From: Aldehydirespirator sp965221605
GTDB lineage: Bacteria > Actinomycetota > Acidimicrobiia > Acidimicrobiales > Aldehydirespiratoraceae
Direction of reading: 5' to 3'
DNA length: 64,000 nt
Assembly (NCBI GenBank): GCA_965221605.1
Contig: CBDCSK010000015.1
Coordinates: 434,001 to 498,000 of the forward strand
Part shown: positions 1 through 7,888 of the stretch, in pieces
Numbering within the stretch: the first letter of the stretch is position 1
Layout of the letters: each line of letters starts with the position of its first letter
Position numbers and translations under genes: made by a program
The notes under the pieces: model-generated
The model's input: only the letters and a program-made list of their open reading frames with translations
Told to the model about the DNA's origin: nothing
The model's database searches: none

Positions 1-227
1 TTCAGCCCTGAGTTGGCCCGAAGCTGGTCCGCCGCCTCCCAGAGCTTGCTCTGAGTTCACTGAGATCGGTCGCCACGCCCGTCCTTTCCTGTAGCCGCCC
101 CATTGTGTCGCAGCCTCAGCCGGCCGCCAAGATGCTCGGACCACGGCGACGCGCCGGCTCATGGGCCGTCCGAGAATCGGATGTCATAGGGGAGTGAGAT
201 GCCTCCTGTGCGGACGGTGCTTCATGC

Positions 228-237
228 TAGATATCTA
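228..237. promoter_or_regulatory. palindrome upstream of RHH/Doc operon (putative operator)
   Basis: TAGATATCTA is a perfect 10-bp palindrome about 65 bp upstream of the antitoxin start. RHH antitoxins usually autoregulate by binding short palindromes in their own promoter, so this is a plausible operator. The role is inferred from position only. The preceding 227 bases contain no gene I can support. Confidence 0.35.
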
Positions 238-302
238 GGTATCGAGCATTCTCACTACCAAGGTGTATCCTGGTGATCAGGACATCGCCACAGGAGGACT
301 AG

Positions 303-530
303 ATGGCACCGCAGGGACACAGCAAGAGCATGACATTGCGCATAGACCAGAACCTTGCCGACAGGGTGCGGACCATCGCGGAGGTTGAGCAAACGACCGT
401 GAGCGATGTGATCCGAGATGCTCTGTCCGAGCACATCGAGCGTCGGCGCCGTGACCCGGAGTTTCAAGCGATGCTGAAGCGCAATCTTCGGCGCCATGAG
501 GAGCTGCTGAGCATGCTCGCGGACGGCTGA
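303..530 (+). CDS. ribbon-helix-helix antitoxin of a Doc/Fic-type pair
   Basis: A 75-residue protein. The N-terminal KSMTLRIDQNLADRV strand followed by two helices (TTVSDVIRDALSEHIERR) is the ribbon-helix-helix DNA-binding fold of the Arc/CopG type. The basic C-terminal helix (residues about 50-75) would be the toxin-binding segment. A strong Shine-Dalgarno (AGGAGG at 292-297) supports the ATG at 303. The stop lies 1 nt before the GTG of the downstream Fic-fold toxin, so the two are co-translated. By analogy with Phd/Doc-like systems it should neutralise the toxin and repress the operon. The RHH family is clear; pairing with Doc rests on adjacency. Confidence 0.8.
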   Translation: MAPQGHSKSMTLRIDQNLADRVRTIAEVEQTTVSDVIRDALSEHIERRRRDPEFQAMLKRNLRRHEELLSMLADG

Positions 531-531
531 A

Positions 532-924
532 GTGATCTATCTCGAGCTCGACGACTTGATCGCCATTGCGTGCGAGGTCCTCGGGCTCGAGGTAGACGCG
601 CTCCTGCATGTGACGGACCTTGGACTCGCAGACTCCGCCGTGGCACGGCAGCGTGCCGGCTTCGCTGGCGAGGAGTTCTACCCATCGGTGGAGGCCAAGG
701 CGGCTTCGTTGCTCTTCGGGCTTGCGCGCAACCACGCATTCATCGACGGCAACAAGCGGGTCGCCGTGTTGGCCACGCTTCAGTTTCTGAACGCGAACGG
801 CTACGACCTGGATCTGTTGCCGGTCGAGGAGGCGTACGAGACGATCATCCAGGTTGCCTCGGGGAACCTGTCGATGGATGATCTCACGGACTGGATCCGG
901 CATCGTATGACATCGCTACCGTAG
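532..924 (+). CDS. Doc/Fic-family toxin
   Basis: A 130-residue single-domain Fic-fold protein. The catalytic signature HAFIDGNKR lies at residues 68-76 and matches the HxFx(D/N)GNKR motif of Fic/Doc proteins. Length and the short N-terminus (YLELDDLIAIACEVLG) fit the Doc toxin subgroup, typically about 125 residues, which phosphorylates EF-Tu, rather than the longer AMPylating Fic proteins. No inhibitory (S/T)xxxE(G/N) helix is obvious, in line with inhibition by a separate antitoxin. The GTG start is 1 nt after the stop of the RHH antitoxin. The 3' end overlaps the end of a truncated gene on the other strand by 9 nt, suggesting the pair was inserted into, or recombined next to, that gene. 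Confidence 0.85.
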   Translation: MIYLELDDLIAIACEVLGLEVDALLHVTDLGLADSAVARQRAGFAGEEFYPSVEAKAASLLFGLARNHAFIDGNKRVAVLATLQFLNANGYDLDLLPVEEAYETIIQVASGNLSMDDLTDWIRHRMTSLP

Positions 925-1203
925 CTCCGGGCACCCAACACGCTGCCATTCTGCGGAAGTGGTCCGCAGCCCGAACACACCGTTCCCGCGGTCCTGGTAC
1001 TCGGCGATCATGCGAGCCTCGACGAACTCGCCCCACGTCACCCTGTCCGATCCGGTCCGCTCGGTGCGGATCACAGGGCTGCGGCGCCCTCGACGGGAGC
1101 CGTCTATCCAGCCGCGCGCGGTGCCTCTCGGGGTTCCCAGCAGGCGGTCCACCTCCGCCATCCGATAGAGCGGTTCCTGCAGCAGTGAAGTCGATTCCGG
1201 CAT
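916..1203 (-). pseudogene. truncated DUF433-like HTH protein
   Basis: Residues LYRMAEVDRLLGTPRGTARGWIDG followed by SDRVTWGEFVEARMIAEYQDRG resemble the N-terminal half of DUF433/VapB45-type proteins, which carry a MerR-like helix-turn-helix and then a conserved TWxEFVEARLL segment. Family members normally continue for roughly another 100 residues. Here the frame drifts into unrelated sequence (NGVFGLRTTSAEW...) and stops inside the Doc gene end. The start is taken at the Met before PESTSLLQEPLYRM. Probably a relic cut by arrival of the neighbouring toxin-antitoxin pair. The family call is from motif memory. Confidence 0.55.
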
Positions 1204-1328
1204 CTGGCTGATCTCCGTGACCCCTGGTCGAACCCGTCGGACTCGGTCCCTCCGCCCATTGCGCATCCCAGACTAACAAATCATGAAATTGTTTCAAACA
1301 TCACTTCAGATATCGACTCGAACATCTG

Positions 1329-1640
1329 ATGGCGGGACAGCGGGTCGGAGTTGGGGGCCGGTGCTGCGAGACTGGGCCTGTGCGGGCCGAAGTGGAGAAG
1401 ATCATCAAGATCATCCGGCCGGCCATCCAGGCCGACGAGGGCGACATCGACCTCGTCGATGTGGACGAGGCCACCGGGATCGTCACCGTCGAGCTCCACG
1501 GCGCCTGCGTCACCTGCCCGGCATCGACCCAGACCCTCAAGGCCGGCATCGAGCGCATCATGCGCGACCGGGTGCCGGGCGTGACCGAGGTGGTGGAGGT
1601 CAACGCTCTCGGCATGAGCGAGGCGTTCGTCTCGCTCTGA
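1329..1640 (+). CDS. NifU C-terminal-like Fe-S scaffold protein
   Basis: A small (103 aa) NifU-domain protein. Residues about 18-95 (EVEKIIKIIRPAIQADEGDIDLV...) match the NifU C-terminal domain, and the cluster-binding CxxC is in GACVTCPAS. Such proteins bind or transfer 4Fe-4S clusters. The first 17 residues are atypical, and a GTG at 1380 (VRAEVEKIIK) is an equally good or better start. Proximity to a cysteine desulfurase (2670) fits a role in cluster delivery. No strong Shine-Dalgarno is visible for either start. Confidence 0.85.
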   Translation: MAGQRVGVGGRCCETGPVRAEVEKIIKIIRPAIQADEGDIDLVDVDEATGIVTVELHGACVTCPASTQTLKAGIERIMRDRVPGVTEVVEVNALGMSEAFVSL

Positions 1641-1682
1641 CCACGGTGGCCGTGCCGGTCTGCGCCGCTACGGTGCCGAGCC

Positions 1683-2615
1683 GTGAGCGAGATGCCTGAG
1701 GTGGTGGAACGGCCCCCGGAGCGGCGCTGCTACCGCCACCCCGACCGCCGCGGCGGCGTCTCCTGCCAGCGCTGCGACCGCCTGATCTGCCCGGACTGCA
1801 TGCGCCAAGCCTCGGTCGGGTTCCACTGCCCCGAGTGTGCCTCCCCGCGCGGCTCGCGGCCGGTGCCCGCAGCGGTCATGGCGGCACGGGCCACGCGGCC
1901 GCTGGTCACCCAAGTGCTGCTGGGCCTGAACGCGCTGGCCTACCTGTACTCGATCGTCCTGAGCGGCTCGGCTTCCGGCATCACCCGCCTCAACCAGGGA
2001 CTGCTCGTCGACGGAGGTCTGTTCGCTCGGGCCCGGCTCTTCGACGGCGGTGCCGTCAGCCTGATCGGAGTGGACACCGGTGAGTACTACCGGCTGGTCA
2101 CCGCGGCGTTCCTGCACGACGGGATCTTCCACCTGGCGTTCAACATGTACATCCTGTGGATTCTCGGCCAGATGCTCGAGGCGGGGTTCGGGAAGGCCCG
2201 GTTCCTGTCTCTCTATGTGGTGTCGATGCTCGGCGGCTCGTTCGGGGTGCTGCTGGTGTCGCCGAACTCGCCGACGGTGGGCGCGTCGGGAGCCGTGTTC
2301 GGCCTGATGGGGGCCACGGTGCTGATGCATCGGGCCGTCGGAGGCAGCATCTGGCGCTCGCCGCTGGCTCCGCTGCTGATGATCAACGTCGTCTTCACCT
2401 TGCTGATCCCGCGGGTGTCGATCGGCGGCCACTTCGGTGGACTGATCGCCGGCGCGGCCATGGGTGCGGTGATGCTGGCCTTCGAGCGCCGCAGAGCGCC
2501 TGCCTGGGCGACGGTGGCTCTGGGCGGCATGCTGTCGGCGCTTCTGGTGCTTGGATCGGTCTTCGCCCTGCCCCTGCGGGATTTGATCTCCGACGTGGTG
2601 GACCTGGTCGCATAG
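1683..2615 (+). CDS. rhomboid family intramembrane serine protease with N-terminal zinc-binding segment
   Basis: A 310-residue membrane protease. Residues about 14-58 hold a B-box-like zinc motif (CYRHPDRRGGVSCQRCDRLI, then CPDCM and HCPEC). Six or more hydrophobic helices follow. The catalytic Ser is in GASGAVFG and the catalytic His in GGHFGGLIAG; the conserved HxxxN of TM2 is in HLAFNMYILW. These are the hallmarks of an active bacterial rhomboid that cleaves membrane helices. The zinc segment plus rhomboid arrangement is common in Actinobacteria. The start GTG lies 42 nt after the NifU-like gene, suggesting co-transcription. Confidence 0.92.
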   Translation: MSEMPEVVERPPERRCYRHPDRRGGVSCQRCDRLICPDCMRQASVGFHCPECASPRGSRPVPAAVMAARATRPLVTQVLLGLNALAYLYSIVLSGSASGITRLNQGLLVDGGLFARARLFDGGAVSLIGVDTGEYYRLVTAAFLHDGIFHLAFNMYILWILGQMLEAGFGKARFLSLYVVSMLGGSFGVLLVSPNSPTVGASGAVFGLMGATVLMHRAVGGSIWRSPLAPLLMINVVFTLLIPRVSIGGHFGGLIAGAAMGAVMLAFERRRAPAWATVALGGMLSALLVLGSVFALPLRDLISDVVDLVA

Positions 2616-2669
2616 GGCGGGTGCGGGAGGCCGCCGGGTGATGGATTGGCGCCTGCGTAGGATGGCGGG

Positions 2670-3854
2670 GTGGCTGAGCCGTCCGGGGCGCCGGAGATCT
2701 ATCTCGACCACGCCGCGTCCACGTCGCTGAGGCCCGCGGCCCGCGACGCCTGGCTGGCCGCCGCCGAGAAGCACCACGCCAACCCGACCGGGTCCCATCT
2801 GGCCGCAAGGGAGGCTCGCCGAGCGCTGGACGAGGCCCGCAGCCGGGCCGCGTCCGTCCTCGGTGCCGACCCCGGCGAGATCGTGTTCACCTCCGGAGGC
2901 AGCGAGGCCGACAACATGGCTGTGCGGGGCGCTCTCGGGCACCGGGGCTCCGGGGCGGTGGCGGTGACCACCGAGGCCGAGCACCACGCCGTGCACGATC
3001 CGGTCGAACGGTCCGGGGGAGTGTTCGTGGGCGTGGACGAGCGCGGCATCGTCGACCTTGAGGCACTGGCCGACGTGCTGGAGGCCTGCGAGCGCGATGT
3101 CGCGGTGGTCTCGGTTATCGCCGTCAATAACGAGACCGGCTCGATAACGCCCTTGAGCGAGGTGGCTCGGGTCGTGCGCGACCTCGCTCCCGGAGCGCTG
3201 CTGCACACCGACGCCGTCCAGGCCGTGAACTGGATCGATGTGGCCGCCGAGACCGCCGGCTACGACCTCGTGTCGGTCACCGGCCACAAGGTGGGCTCGC
3301 CGGTGGGAACCGGGGTGCTGGTGGTGCGCGACGGCGTGGAACTCGACCCGCTGATCGTCGGGGGCGGCCAGGAGCGGGGCCGGCGGGCCGGCACGCCCGA
3401 CGTTGCCGGAGCGGTGTCGTTCGCGGCCGCGCTGGTCGAGACCTCCGAGCAGCGTGACGGCAGCGTCGCACGGCTCCGGGTTCTGCGGGACGCTCTGATC
3501 GACGGCCTGGTGGACCGGCTCGGCGACCGCGTGCTGGTCTCGGCGGCCCGGACCAACGGCGACCGCGGCCACATCGCGGCCGGCATCGCCAACGTGTGTA
3601 TCACCGGTGTGCAGAGCGAGGCGCTGCTGTTCCTCATGGACGCGGCCGGGGTGCGGGCCTCGGCCGCCTCGTCATGCTCCAGCGGAGCCCAGGACCCGTC
3701 CCATGTTCTGGCCGCCATGGGAGTGCCCCGAGAGGTCGCCCTGGGCTCGCTGCGCCTGTCGCTCGGGCATACCAGCGTCGCCGCCGACGTGGAGCGGGCC
3801 GTCGAGGTCATCTCGGCGTCGGTCGAGCGGCTCGACCGCTTCGAGGGTGGCTGA
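2670..3854 (+). CDS. cysteine desulfurase (NifS/IscS-like)
   Basis: A 394-residue PLP enzyme that takes sulfur from cysteine to form an enzyme persulfide. The PLP-binding Lys is K207 in SVTGHKVGSPVG and the persulfide Cys is C336 in SAASSCSSGAQDPSH. YLDHAAST near the N-terminus and FTSGGSEADN are further family signatures. The long Cys loop with the SS(C) pattern places it in the IscS/NifS group I. The stop is 1 nt before the start of mnmA, so it is the probable sulfur donor for tRNA 2-thiolation as well as Fe-S assembly. The GTG start at 2670 fits the usual MxxxIYLDHAA N-terminus. Confidence 0.95.
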   Translation: MAEPSGAPEIYLDHAASTSLRPAARDAWLAAAEKHHANPTGSHLAAREARRALDEARSRAASVLGADPGEIVFTSGGSEADNMAVRGALGHRGSGAVAVTTEAEHHAVHDPVERSGGVFVGVDERGIVDLEALADVLEACERDVAVVSVIAVNNETGSITPLSEVARVVRDLAPGALLHTDAVQAVNWIDVAAETAGYDLVSVTGHKVGSPVGTGVLVVRDGVELDPLIVGGGQERGRRAGTPDVAGAVSFAAALVETSEQRDGSVARLRVLRDALIDGLVDRLGDRVLVSAARTNGDRGHIAAGIANVCITGVQSEALLFLMDAAGVRASAASSCSSGAQDPSHVLAAMGVPREVALGSLRLSLGHTSVAADVERAVEVISASVERLDRFEGG

Positions 3855-3855
3855 C

Positions 3856-4917
3856 ATGCCCGTCCCGAAGCGTCGAGGCCGGGTGTTGGTGGCCATGTCG
3901 GGCGGGGTGGACTCCTCGGTGGCCGCGGCCCTGTTGCTGGAGGCCGGCCACGACGTGGCCGGGGTCACCATGAAGCTGTGGGGCGGCCCCAGCGACACCG
4001 GCTGCTGCTCGGTGTCCGACGTCGACGACGCCCGCTGGGTGGCCGACCAGCTCGGGGTCCAACACCACGTGTTCAACTTCGGCGATGACTTCGAGCGCCA
4101 CGTCGTGGAGCCGTACGTGGCCGACCATGCGGCGGGCCGCACCCCGAATCCGTGCGTGGAGTGCAACCGCCACATCAAGTTCCGCCGGCTGCTGCGCCGG
4201 GCCGACGCGCTCGGGTTCGAACTGGTGGCCACCGGCCACCACGCCCGCATCGTGGCCACCGCCGACGGCCCCCGGATCGGGCGTGGGGTCGATGCGGCCA
4301 AGGACCAGTCCTACGTGCTGCACATGCTCGACGCCCCGGCGCTGGACCGGTTGCTGCTGCCGGTGGGGGAGATGACCAAGGACGAGGTGCGGCGCCAGGC
4401 CGAGGCTCGGGGTCTGGTCACTGCATCCAAGCCCGACAGCCAGGACGTCTGCTTCATCACCTCGTCGTCCGGTCGCCGGAAGTTCCTCAGCGAGCGCATC
4501 GGAATGCGCGCGGGGAGAGTGGTCGACACCGCGGGCCGCCAGGTCGGCGCGGTCGAGTCGCTCGAGCTCGTGACGGTCGGCCAGCGCCGGGGGCTGGGCG
4601 CCATAGGCGACGGGTCGCCCCGCTATGTGCTGGACGTGGACGCCGATTCGGCGACAGTCACGGTGGGGGACCGAGCGGCACTCGACTGCGCGGTGACGCC
4701 TCTGGAGGACTGGCGCTGGGCGAACGGGCCCGTGGAGGGTCCCTTGCGGGTGCAGACCTCAGCCCACGGCGTCGCCGTTCCGGCCACCATCGACGCCGGC
4801 GGCACCACGGTGCGCTGGGCTGAACCCCGCCGGGCGGTGGCTCCCGGCCAGAGCGTCGTCGCCTACACGGGCGACATCGTGGTCGGCGGCGGCACCGCCG
4901 CCCGACCCGAGCGCTAG
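3856..4917 (+). CDS. mnmA: tRNA-specific 2-thiouridylase MnmA
   Basis: A 353-residue tRNA U34 2-thiouridylase. The ATP-pyrophosphatase P-loop SGGVDSS is at residues 15-21. The two catalytic cysteines are C100 in TPNPCVECN and C199 in SQDVCFI. The C-terminal half carries the beta-barrel seen in the family, with GQRRGLG. It activates U34 of Lys, Glu and Gln tRNAs by adenylation and accepts sulfur from the desulfurase encoded immediately upstream (1-nt gap). The ATG at 3856 was chosen because it gives the canonical N-terminus; longer reading frames upstream overlap the desulfurase. Confidence 0.96.
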   Translation: MPVPKRRGRVLVAMSGGVDSSVAAALLLEAGHDVAGVTMKLWGGPSDTGCCSVSDVDDARWVADQLGVQHHVFNFGDDFERHVVEPYVADHAAGRTPNPCVECNRHIKFRRLLRRADALGFELVATGHHARIVATADGPRIGRGVDAAKDQSYVLHMLDAPALDRLLLPVGEMTKDEVRRQAEARGLVTASKPDSQDVCFITSSSGRRKFLSERIGMRAGRVVDTAGRQVGAVESLELVTVGQRRGLGAIGDGSPRYVLDVDADSATVTVGDRAALDCAVTPLEDWRWANGPVEGPLRVQTSAHGVAVPATIDAGGTTVRWAEPRRAVAPGQSVVAYTGDIVVGGGTAARPER

Positions 4918-4983
4918 GAGGCCGAGCGAGTAGTCCGCTCGTCTCGGCGGTCTCGAGCGGGCCAACCGGGACTCGGGACGGGG

Positions 4984-5382
4984 TCAGGCAGGGATCAGTC
5001 GGGCGGTGGCGGGGTGGAGCGCGGCCAGTGCCCGGTCGAAGGTCACCAACGACCCCCCAAAATGCCGGGCCAGCGCCACGAGATAGGAGTCGGTCACTTG
5101 GCGGTGGCCCACAACCGAGCGGAGAACGCTGGCGTCGTAGCCGATCTCGTCAGGCCAGAAGACGTGCTCGGGCAGCGACACCATCGTGGCCAGGACAGCT
5201 GCGGCGCGCCCTGCCTCCATGCCGTTGCGCAGGAGGAAGCGCAGCAGCGTTCCCTGGGTGATGGGGCAGGTGGCGAACCGGCCATCGTGGCTAAGCAGCC
5301 ACTCCTGAGCCCGGCGATGGTGGATGTGAAAGTCCGCCGCCAGCGCGATCAAGACATTGCCGTCGGCAAGTGTGACGGCCAC
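4984..5382 (-). CDS. VapC-like PIN-domain toxin
   Basis: A 132-residue PIN-domain protein. Acidic residues typical of the metal site appear at the N-terminus (LADGNVLIAL), in the middle (WPDEIGYD) and in the conserved VTDSYLVALARHFGGSLVTFDRAL block. Single-domain PIN toxins are RNases that cut tRNA or rRNA. It sits 17 nt downstream of an RHH antitoxin gene, forming a VapBC-type pair on the minus strand. It lies just outside the left direct repeat of the 11-kb island. Confidence 0.87.
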   Translation of the reverse strand: MAVTLADGNVLIALAADFHIHHRRAQEWLLSHDGRFATCPITQGTLLRFLLRNGMEAGRAAAVLATMVSLPEHVFWPDEIGYDASVLRSVVGHRQVTDSYLVALARHFGGSLVTFDRALAALHPATARLIPA

Positions 5383-5399
5383 TGGTCTTCGGGCCTATC

Positions 5400-5630
5400 T
5401 CACCACTCGTCCTCGAGCGACCTCACGTCCTCGGCCGTCACCGGCTTGCCGCCGCTGACAATCGGAAACCCGGAGGGCGACGTGCTCACCGTCAATGCTC
5501 CGTCCGGAGCGATTGCGAGGCCGCGCCGCACGCACTCGGTGATGACCTGACTCAGAGTCTTGTGCTGCTGGTGGGCCAGTTCGTGGGCGAGGGCGTGCAA
5601 GTCGGGTGGCAGGTCGATCGTTGTCCGCAT
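5400..5630 (-). CDS. RHH antitoxin (VapB-like)
   Basis: A 76-residue protein. MRTTIDLPPDLHALAHELAHQ followed by KTLSQVITECVRRGLA is a ribbon-helix-helix DNA-binding domain. The tail SGGKPVTAEDVRSLEDEW resembles VapB C-termini that wrap around PIN toxins. First gene of the pair. The ATG lies 6 nt downstream of a good -10 hexamer, so the mRNA is probably leaderless. Confidence 0.85.
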   Translation of the reverse strand: MRTTIDLPPDLHALAHELAHQQHKTLSQVITECVRRGLAIAPDGALTVSTSPSGFPIVSGGKPVTAEDVRSLEDEW

Positions 5631-5636
5631 CTCTGC

Positions 5637-5653
5637 ATCATAGCATCATGATG
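5637..5653 (-). promoter_or_regulatory. vapBC-type promoter -10 and palindromic operator
   Basis: Read on the minus strand, TATGAT (5642-5637) is a -10 hexamer ending 6 nt before the antitoxin ATG at 5630, which predicts transcription starting at the start codon itself. Directly upstream, CATCATGATG (5644-5653) is a perfect palindrome suited to an RHH repressor. The arrangement fits an autoregulated leaderless toxin-antitoxin operon. No convincing -35 is visible. Confidence 0.45.
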
Positions 5654-5660
5654 TATATTC

Positions 5661-5705
5661 AGGAGAGGGTGAGGCCTCGGCGCTCGGCGGTGGCCAGCAC
5701 GGCCG
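5661..5705 (-). pseudogene. relic 3' end of a membrane-protein gene (left flank of 11-kb island)
   Basis: On the minus strand this encodes AVLATAERRGLTLS and a stop. The gene ending at 16674 finishes AAVLATAERRGIKLG and a stop. The DNA at 5678-5705 is identical to 16693-16720 (28 bp, same orientation), while bases beyond differ. The left copy is therefore an orphan C-terminal fragment of a homologue of the 16674-17585 gene. Everything between the two copies looks like inserted DNA. Confidence 0.7.
5678..5705. repeat. 28-bp direct repeat, left copy
   Basis: Starts CGGCGCTCGGCGG and ends CAGCACGGCCG. Identical to 16693-16720 in the same orientation. The pair bounds the 11-kb LLM/ABC-transporter island like attachment-site copies, but no integrase gene lies between them. 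Confidence 0.75.
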
Positions 5706-5712
5706 TAGTCTT

Positions 5713-6687
5713 CTAGCCGCCATTGATGACAGCGGAGGCGAAGAGGCGCAGCCCCGCCATCGTGTGCTCGTAGTCGACGGTGTCGATCGTGTCGATGCAG
5801 ATGATCATCTCGTCGAGCCCCAGCGCGTCGATGGAGTCATGCGCCCACTGGCGCAGGCCCTTCGATGGGCCGACATAAGAGTGGATCCAATGGTCGAGTT
5901 CGTGACGGAGAACCGGGGGATCCATGCCGATCTGATGGGCGCGGCGATCAATGGCGGCGTACCGCTCGTCAACGGTGCCGACCGGTTCGTCGGTCAACAG
6001 GATCGTGCACATCCGGCTGATCACCAAGTCGTCGCCTCGGCGGCCTAGTGCGTCGGCTGCACGGCGAACGTTGGTAGCGATTTCGGCGGTCCTGGTGTCG
6101 CCCCTCGACAACACATTGACGCGGTCGGCGAAGCGGGCGGCCAGAGCGACCATCTTCGGTCTCGCGGCCGCCAGGAGGATCTCCGGGCCGCCGGGACGGG
6201 TCGGCTTCGGTTCGCAGACGCCTTGAGAGATCGAGTAGTGGTCACCCTCGAAGTCGGTCCTCGTCCGGGTCCACAGCGATCGCAGAATCTCGAGTTCCTC
6301 ACCGAGCATGGCGACGCGCTCACGGGCGCTCGGGAACTCGACCCCCAGGGACCGCTGCTGCTCCGGTGCGTTCCCCGCGCCCATGCCGACGATCATCCTG
6401 CCACCGCTGAGCAGATCAGCAGTCGTGGTGATCTTGGCGAACAGGCCGGGATGCCGCCTCCCCGCCGGCGACACCAGCGACCCGAGCCGCAGGTGTCTCG
6501 TTCGCGTTGCCATGGCCGGGAGCATCGTCCAAGGCTCGAAGGTGCCCACGTCGAAGTTCGCTTGATGCGCGAAGATGTCGTCACCGATGTAGCAGGCGTG
6601 GAAACCGAGCGATTCGATCTCCGCGGTTGCGTCCAAGTACTCCGTGGCGGTCCAGCCCCATCCCACCAGCAGCACCGACGGGAGCAT
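5713..6687 (-). CDS. LLM-class (luciferase-like) flavin/F420-dependent oxidoreductase
   Basis: A 324-residue luciferase-like TIM-barrel protein. Diagnostic stretches are RLGSLVSPAGRRHPGLFAK, GRMIVGMGAG and RPGGPEILLAA. The family uses FMNH2 or F420 for monooxygenation or hydride transfer; the cofactor cannot be decided here. The start at 6687 (MLPSVLLVGWGW) lies 1 nt after the stop of the Rieske-type gene, so this is the last gene of the long minus-strand operon starting at 14791. It is a paralogue of the LLM gene at 15629, sharing the RLGSLV.P.GRRHP motif. It probably acts on the compound imported by the operon's transporter. Confidence 0.88.
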   Translation of the reverse strand: MLPSVLLVGWGWTATEYLDATAEIESLGFHACYIGDDIFAHQANFDVGTFEPWTMLPAMATRTRHLRLGSLVSPAGRRHPGLFAKITTTADLLSGGRMIVGMGAGNAPEQQRSLGVEFPSARERVAMLGEELEILRSLWTRTRTDFEGDHYSISQGVCEPKPTRPGGPEILLAAARPKMVALAARFADRVNVLSRGDTRTAEIATNVRRAADALGRRGDDLVISRMCTILLTDEPVGTVDERYAAIDRRAHQIGMDPPVLRHELDHWIHSYVGPSKGLRQWAHDSIDALGLDEMIICIDTIDTVDYEHTMAGLRLFASAVINGG

Positions 6688-6688
6688 C

Positions 6689-7888
6689 TCAGACCGTCCC
6701 GTCGTTGAGCAGGTCATCGAGGATCCGGTTGGCGAACCGGTATTGGGGTTCGTCCCAGAACGGCGCGTAGAAGCCCTGGTCACGGGCCGGGGAGCGCCGC
6801 GACCGCTGTATGGCTTCCATCACCGCCGCGTCCTCCTCGGCGGCTTCCGCGAAGAGCTCGTCCGCAACGCGACGTCTGGACGCGTGATCCGGAGTGGCGG
6901 CCCGCTTGCGCACCAGGGTCGCTCCTCGAAGCCGGGTGCGATCAGGCGCCTCCGGGAACTGGATGACGGGGGCGATCAGGGTGTCCATCACCGCCACCGA
7001 CAGGTTGGGGTAGATCTGCAGGAAGAAGCCCCGCTCGGGCCCGCGCTCCCGACCTATGTGGGGCAGGTCGATGGGCGGGTAGGTGTCCATCACGTCCGAC
7101 TCGGCGTAGCTGAAGCCGAAGACGTTGCCGGCTGATACCACTTTGAACTTGGGGGTGCCGTCGGGGCCGACCCTGGGAATCTCCGGGGAAGCCGCATACA
7201 TGGCGTGCGTGAACGACTCGTGCAGGATGTTCAGGCAGTCGTTGTCAGCGAAGGTCTTCCAGTTCGCGGCCAGCGTCGACTCGAAGACGTCGATCTCGCC
7301 CGACTCGTCGGGGGCAGTGCCCAGATCGTCGAGGTCGAACTCGGCCAGGAGTTCCTCCAATCCGCCGATGTGATCCGAGAGATCGGTTGACCGGGAACCG
7401 GTGTTCACGAACACGACTCCGAGAGACACGCCGCAGGGGAGCGTCTCGAGGGCTCGATGCTGCGCAGGGACCGCGTCGAGGCCGCTGCCGGGAGGGCCGG
7501 CCCAGTAGGGCGCATCGATGAGCCGGCCTTCGAGGTCGTAGCGCCATCCGTGATAGGCGACCCGCAGATCGGCCGCCCCTCGCAGCGGCACGGTGACCAC
7601 CGGGCAGCCGTCGTAGGCGCACACGTTGTGGAACGCCCTGATCCGGCCGTCGAAGCCTCTTGCCGCAAAGAGCGGCAGGCCCCACACGTCGATGGGCACC
7701 GTGTCACCCGGGTTGGGGATCTCGTCAGCGAAGCAGACCGCGAGCCAGTTCCGTCCAACGATCCGCTCCTGCTCAAAGGAGAAGAAGTCGGGAGATGTAA
7801 AGGCTCGCCGGGGGAGTGTCCGGGCTCGGTCGATGGGCCGGCGAACAGCTTGCACTTCGGCCTTCGTGAGAGGGAGTGCGCTACCCAT
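6689..7888 (-). CDS. Rieske-type ring-hydroxylating oxygenase alpha-subunit homologue with incomplete Rieske site
   Basis: A 399-residue protein with the alpha-subunit architecture: N-terminal Rieske-like domain (about 45-150) and C-terminal catalytic domain. The Rieske motif CxH-x17-CxxH is recognisable by spacing, but two ligands are replaced. C90 and H113 are present, whereas the first His is Tyr92 (CAY) and the second Cys is Val110 (VAYHGW). The mononuclear iron helix looks intact: NWKTFADN...H223-x4-H228. A normal 2Fe-2S cluster is therefore unlikely, so electron entry would need another route or the protein has another role. ATG at 7888 is inside the upstream GNAT-like gene (8-nt overlap). 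Sequencing error is unlikely because both substitutions are in frame. Confidence 0.85.
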   Translation of the reverse strand: MGSALPLTKAEVQAVRRPIDRARTLPRRAFTSPDFFSFEQERIVGRNWLAVCFADEIPNPGDTVPIDVWGLPLFAARGFDGRIRAFHNVCAYDGCPVVTVPLRGAADLRVAYHGWRYDLEGRLIDAPYWAGPPGSGLDAVPAQHRALETLPCGVSLGVVFVNTGSRSTDLSDHIGGLEELLAEFDLDDLGTAPDESGEIDVFESTLAANWKTFADNDCLNILHESFTHAMYAASPEIPRVGPDGTPKFKVVSAGNVFGFSYAESDVMDTYPPIDLPHIGRERGPERGFFLQIYPNLSVAVMDTLIAPVIQFPEAPDRTRLRGATLVRKRAATPDHASRRRVADELFAEAAEEDAAVMEAIQRSRRSPARDQGFYAPFWDEPQYRFANRILDDLLNDGTV

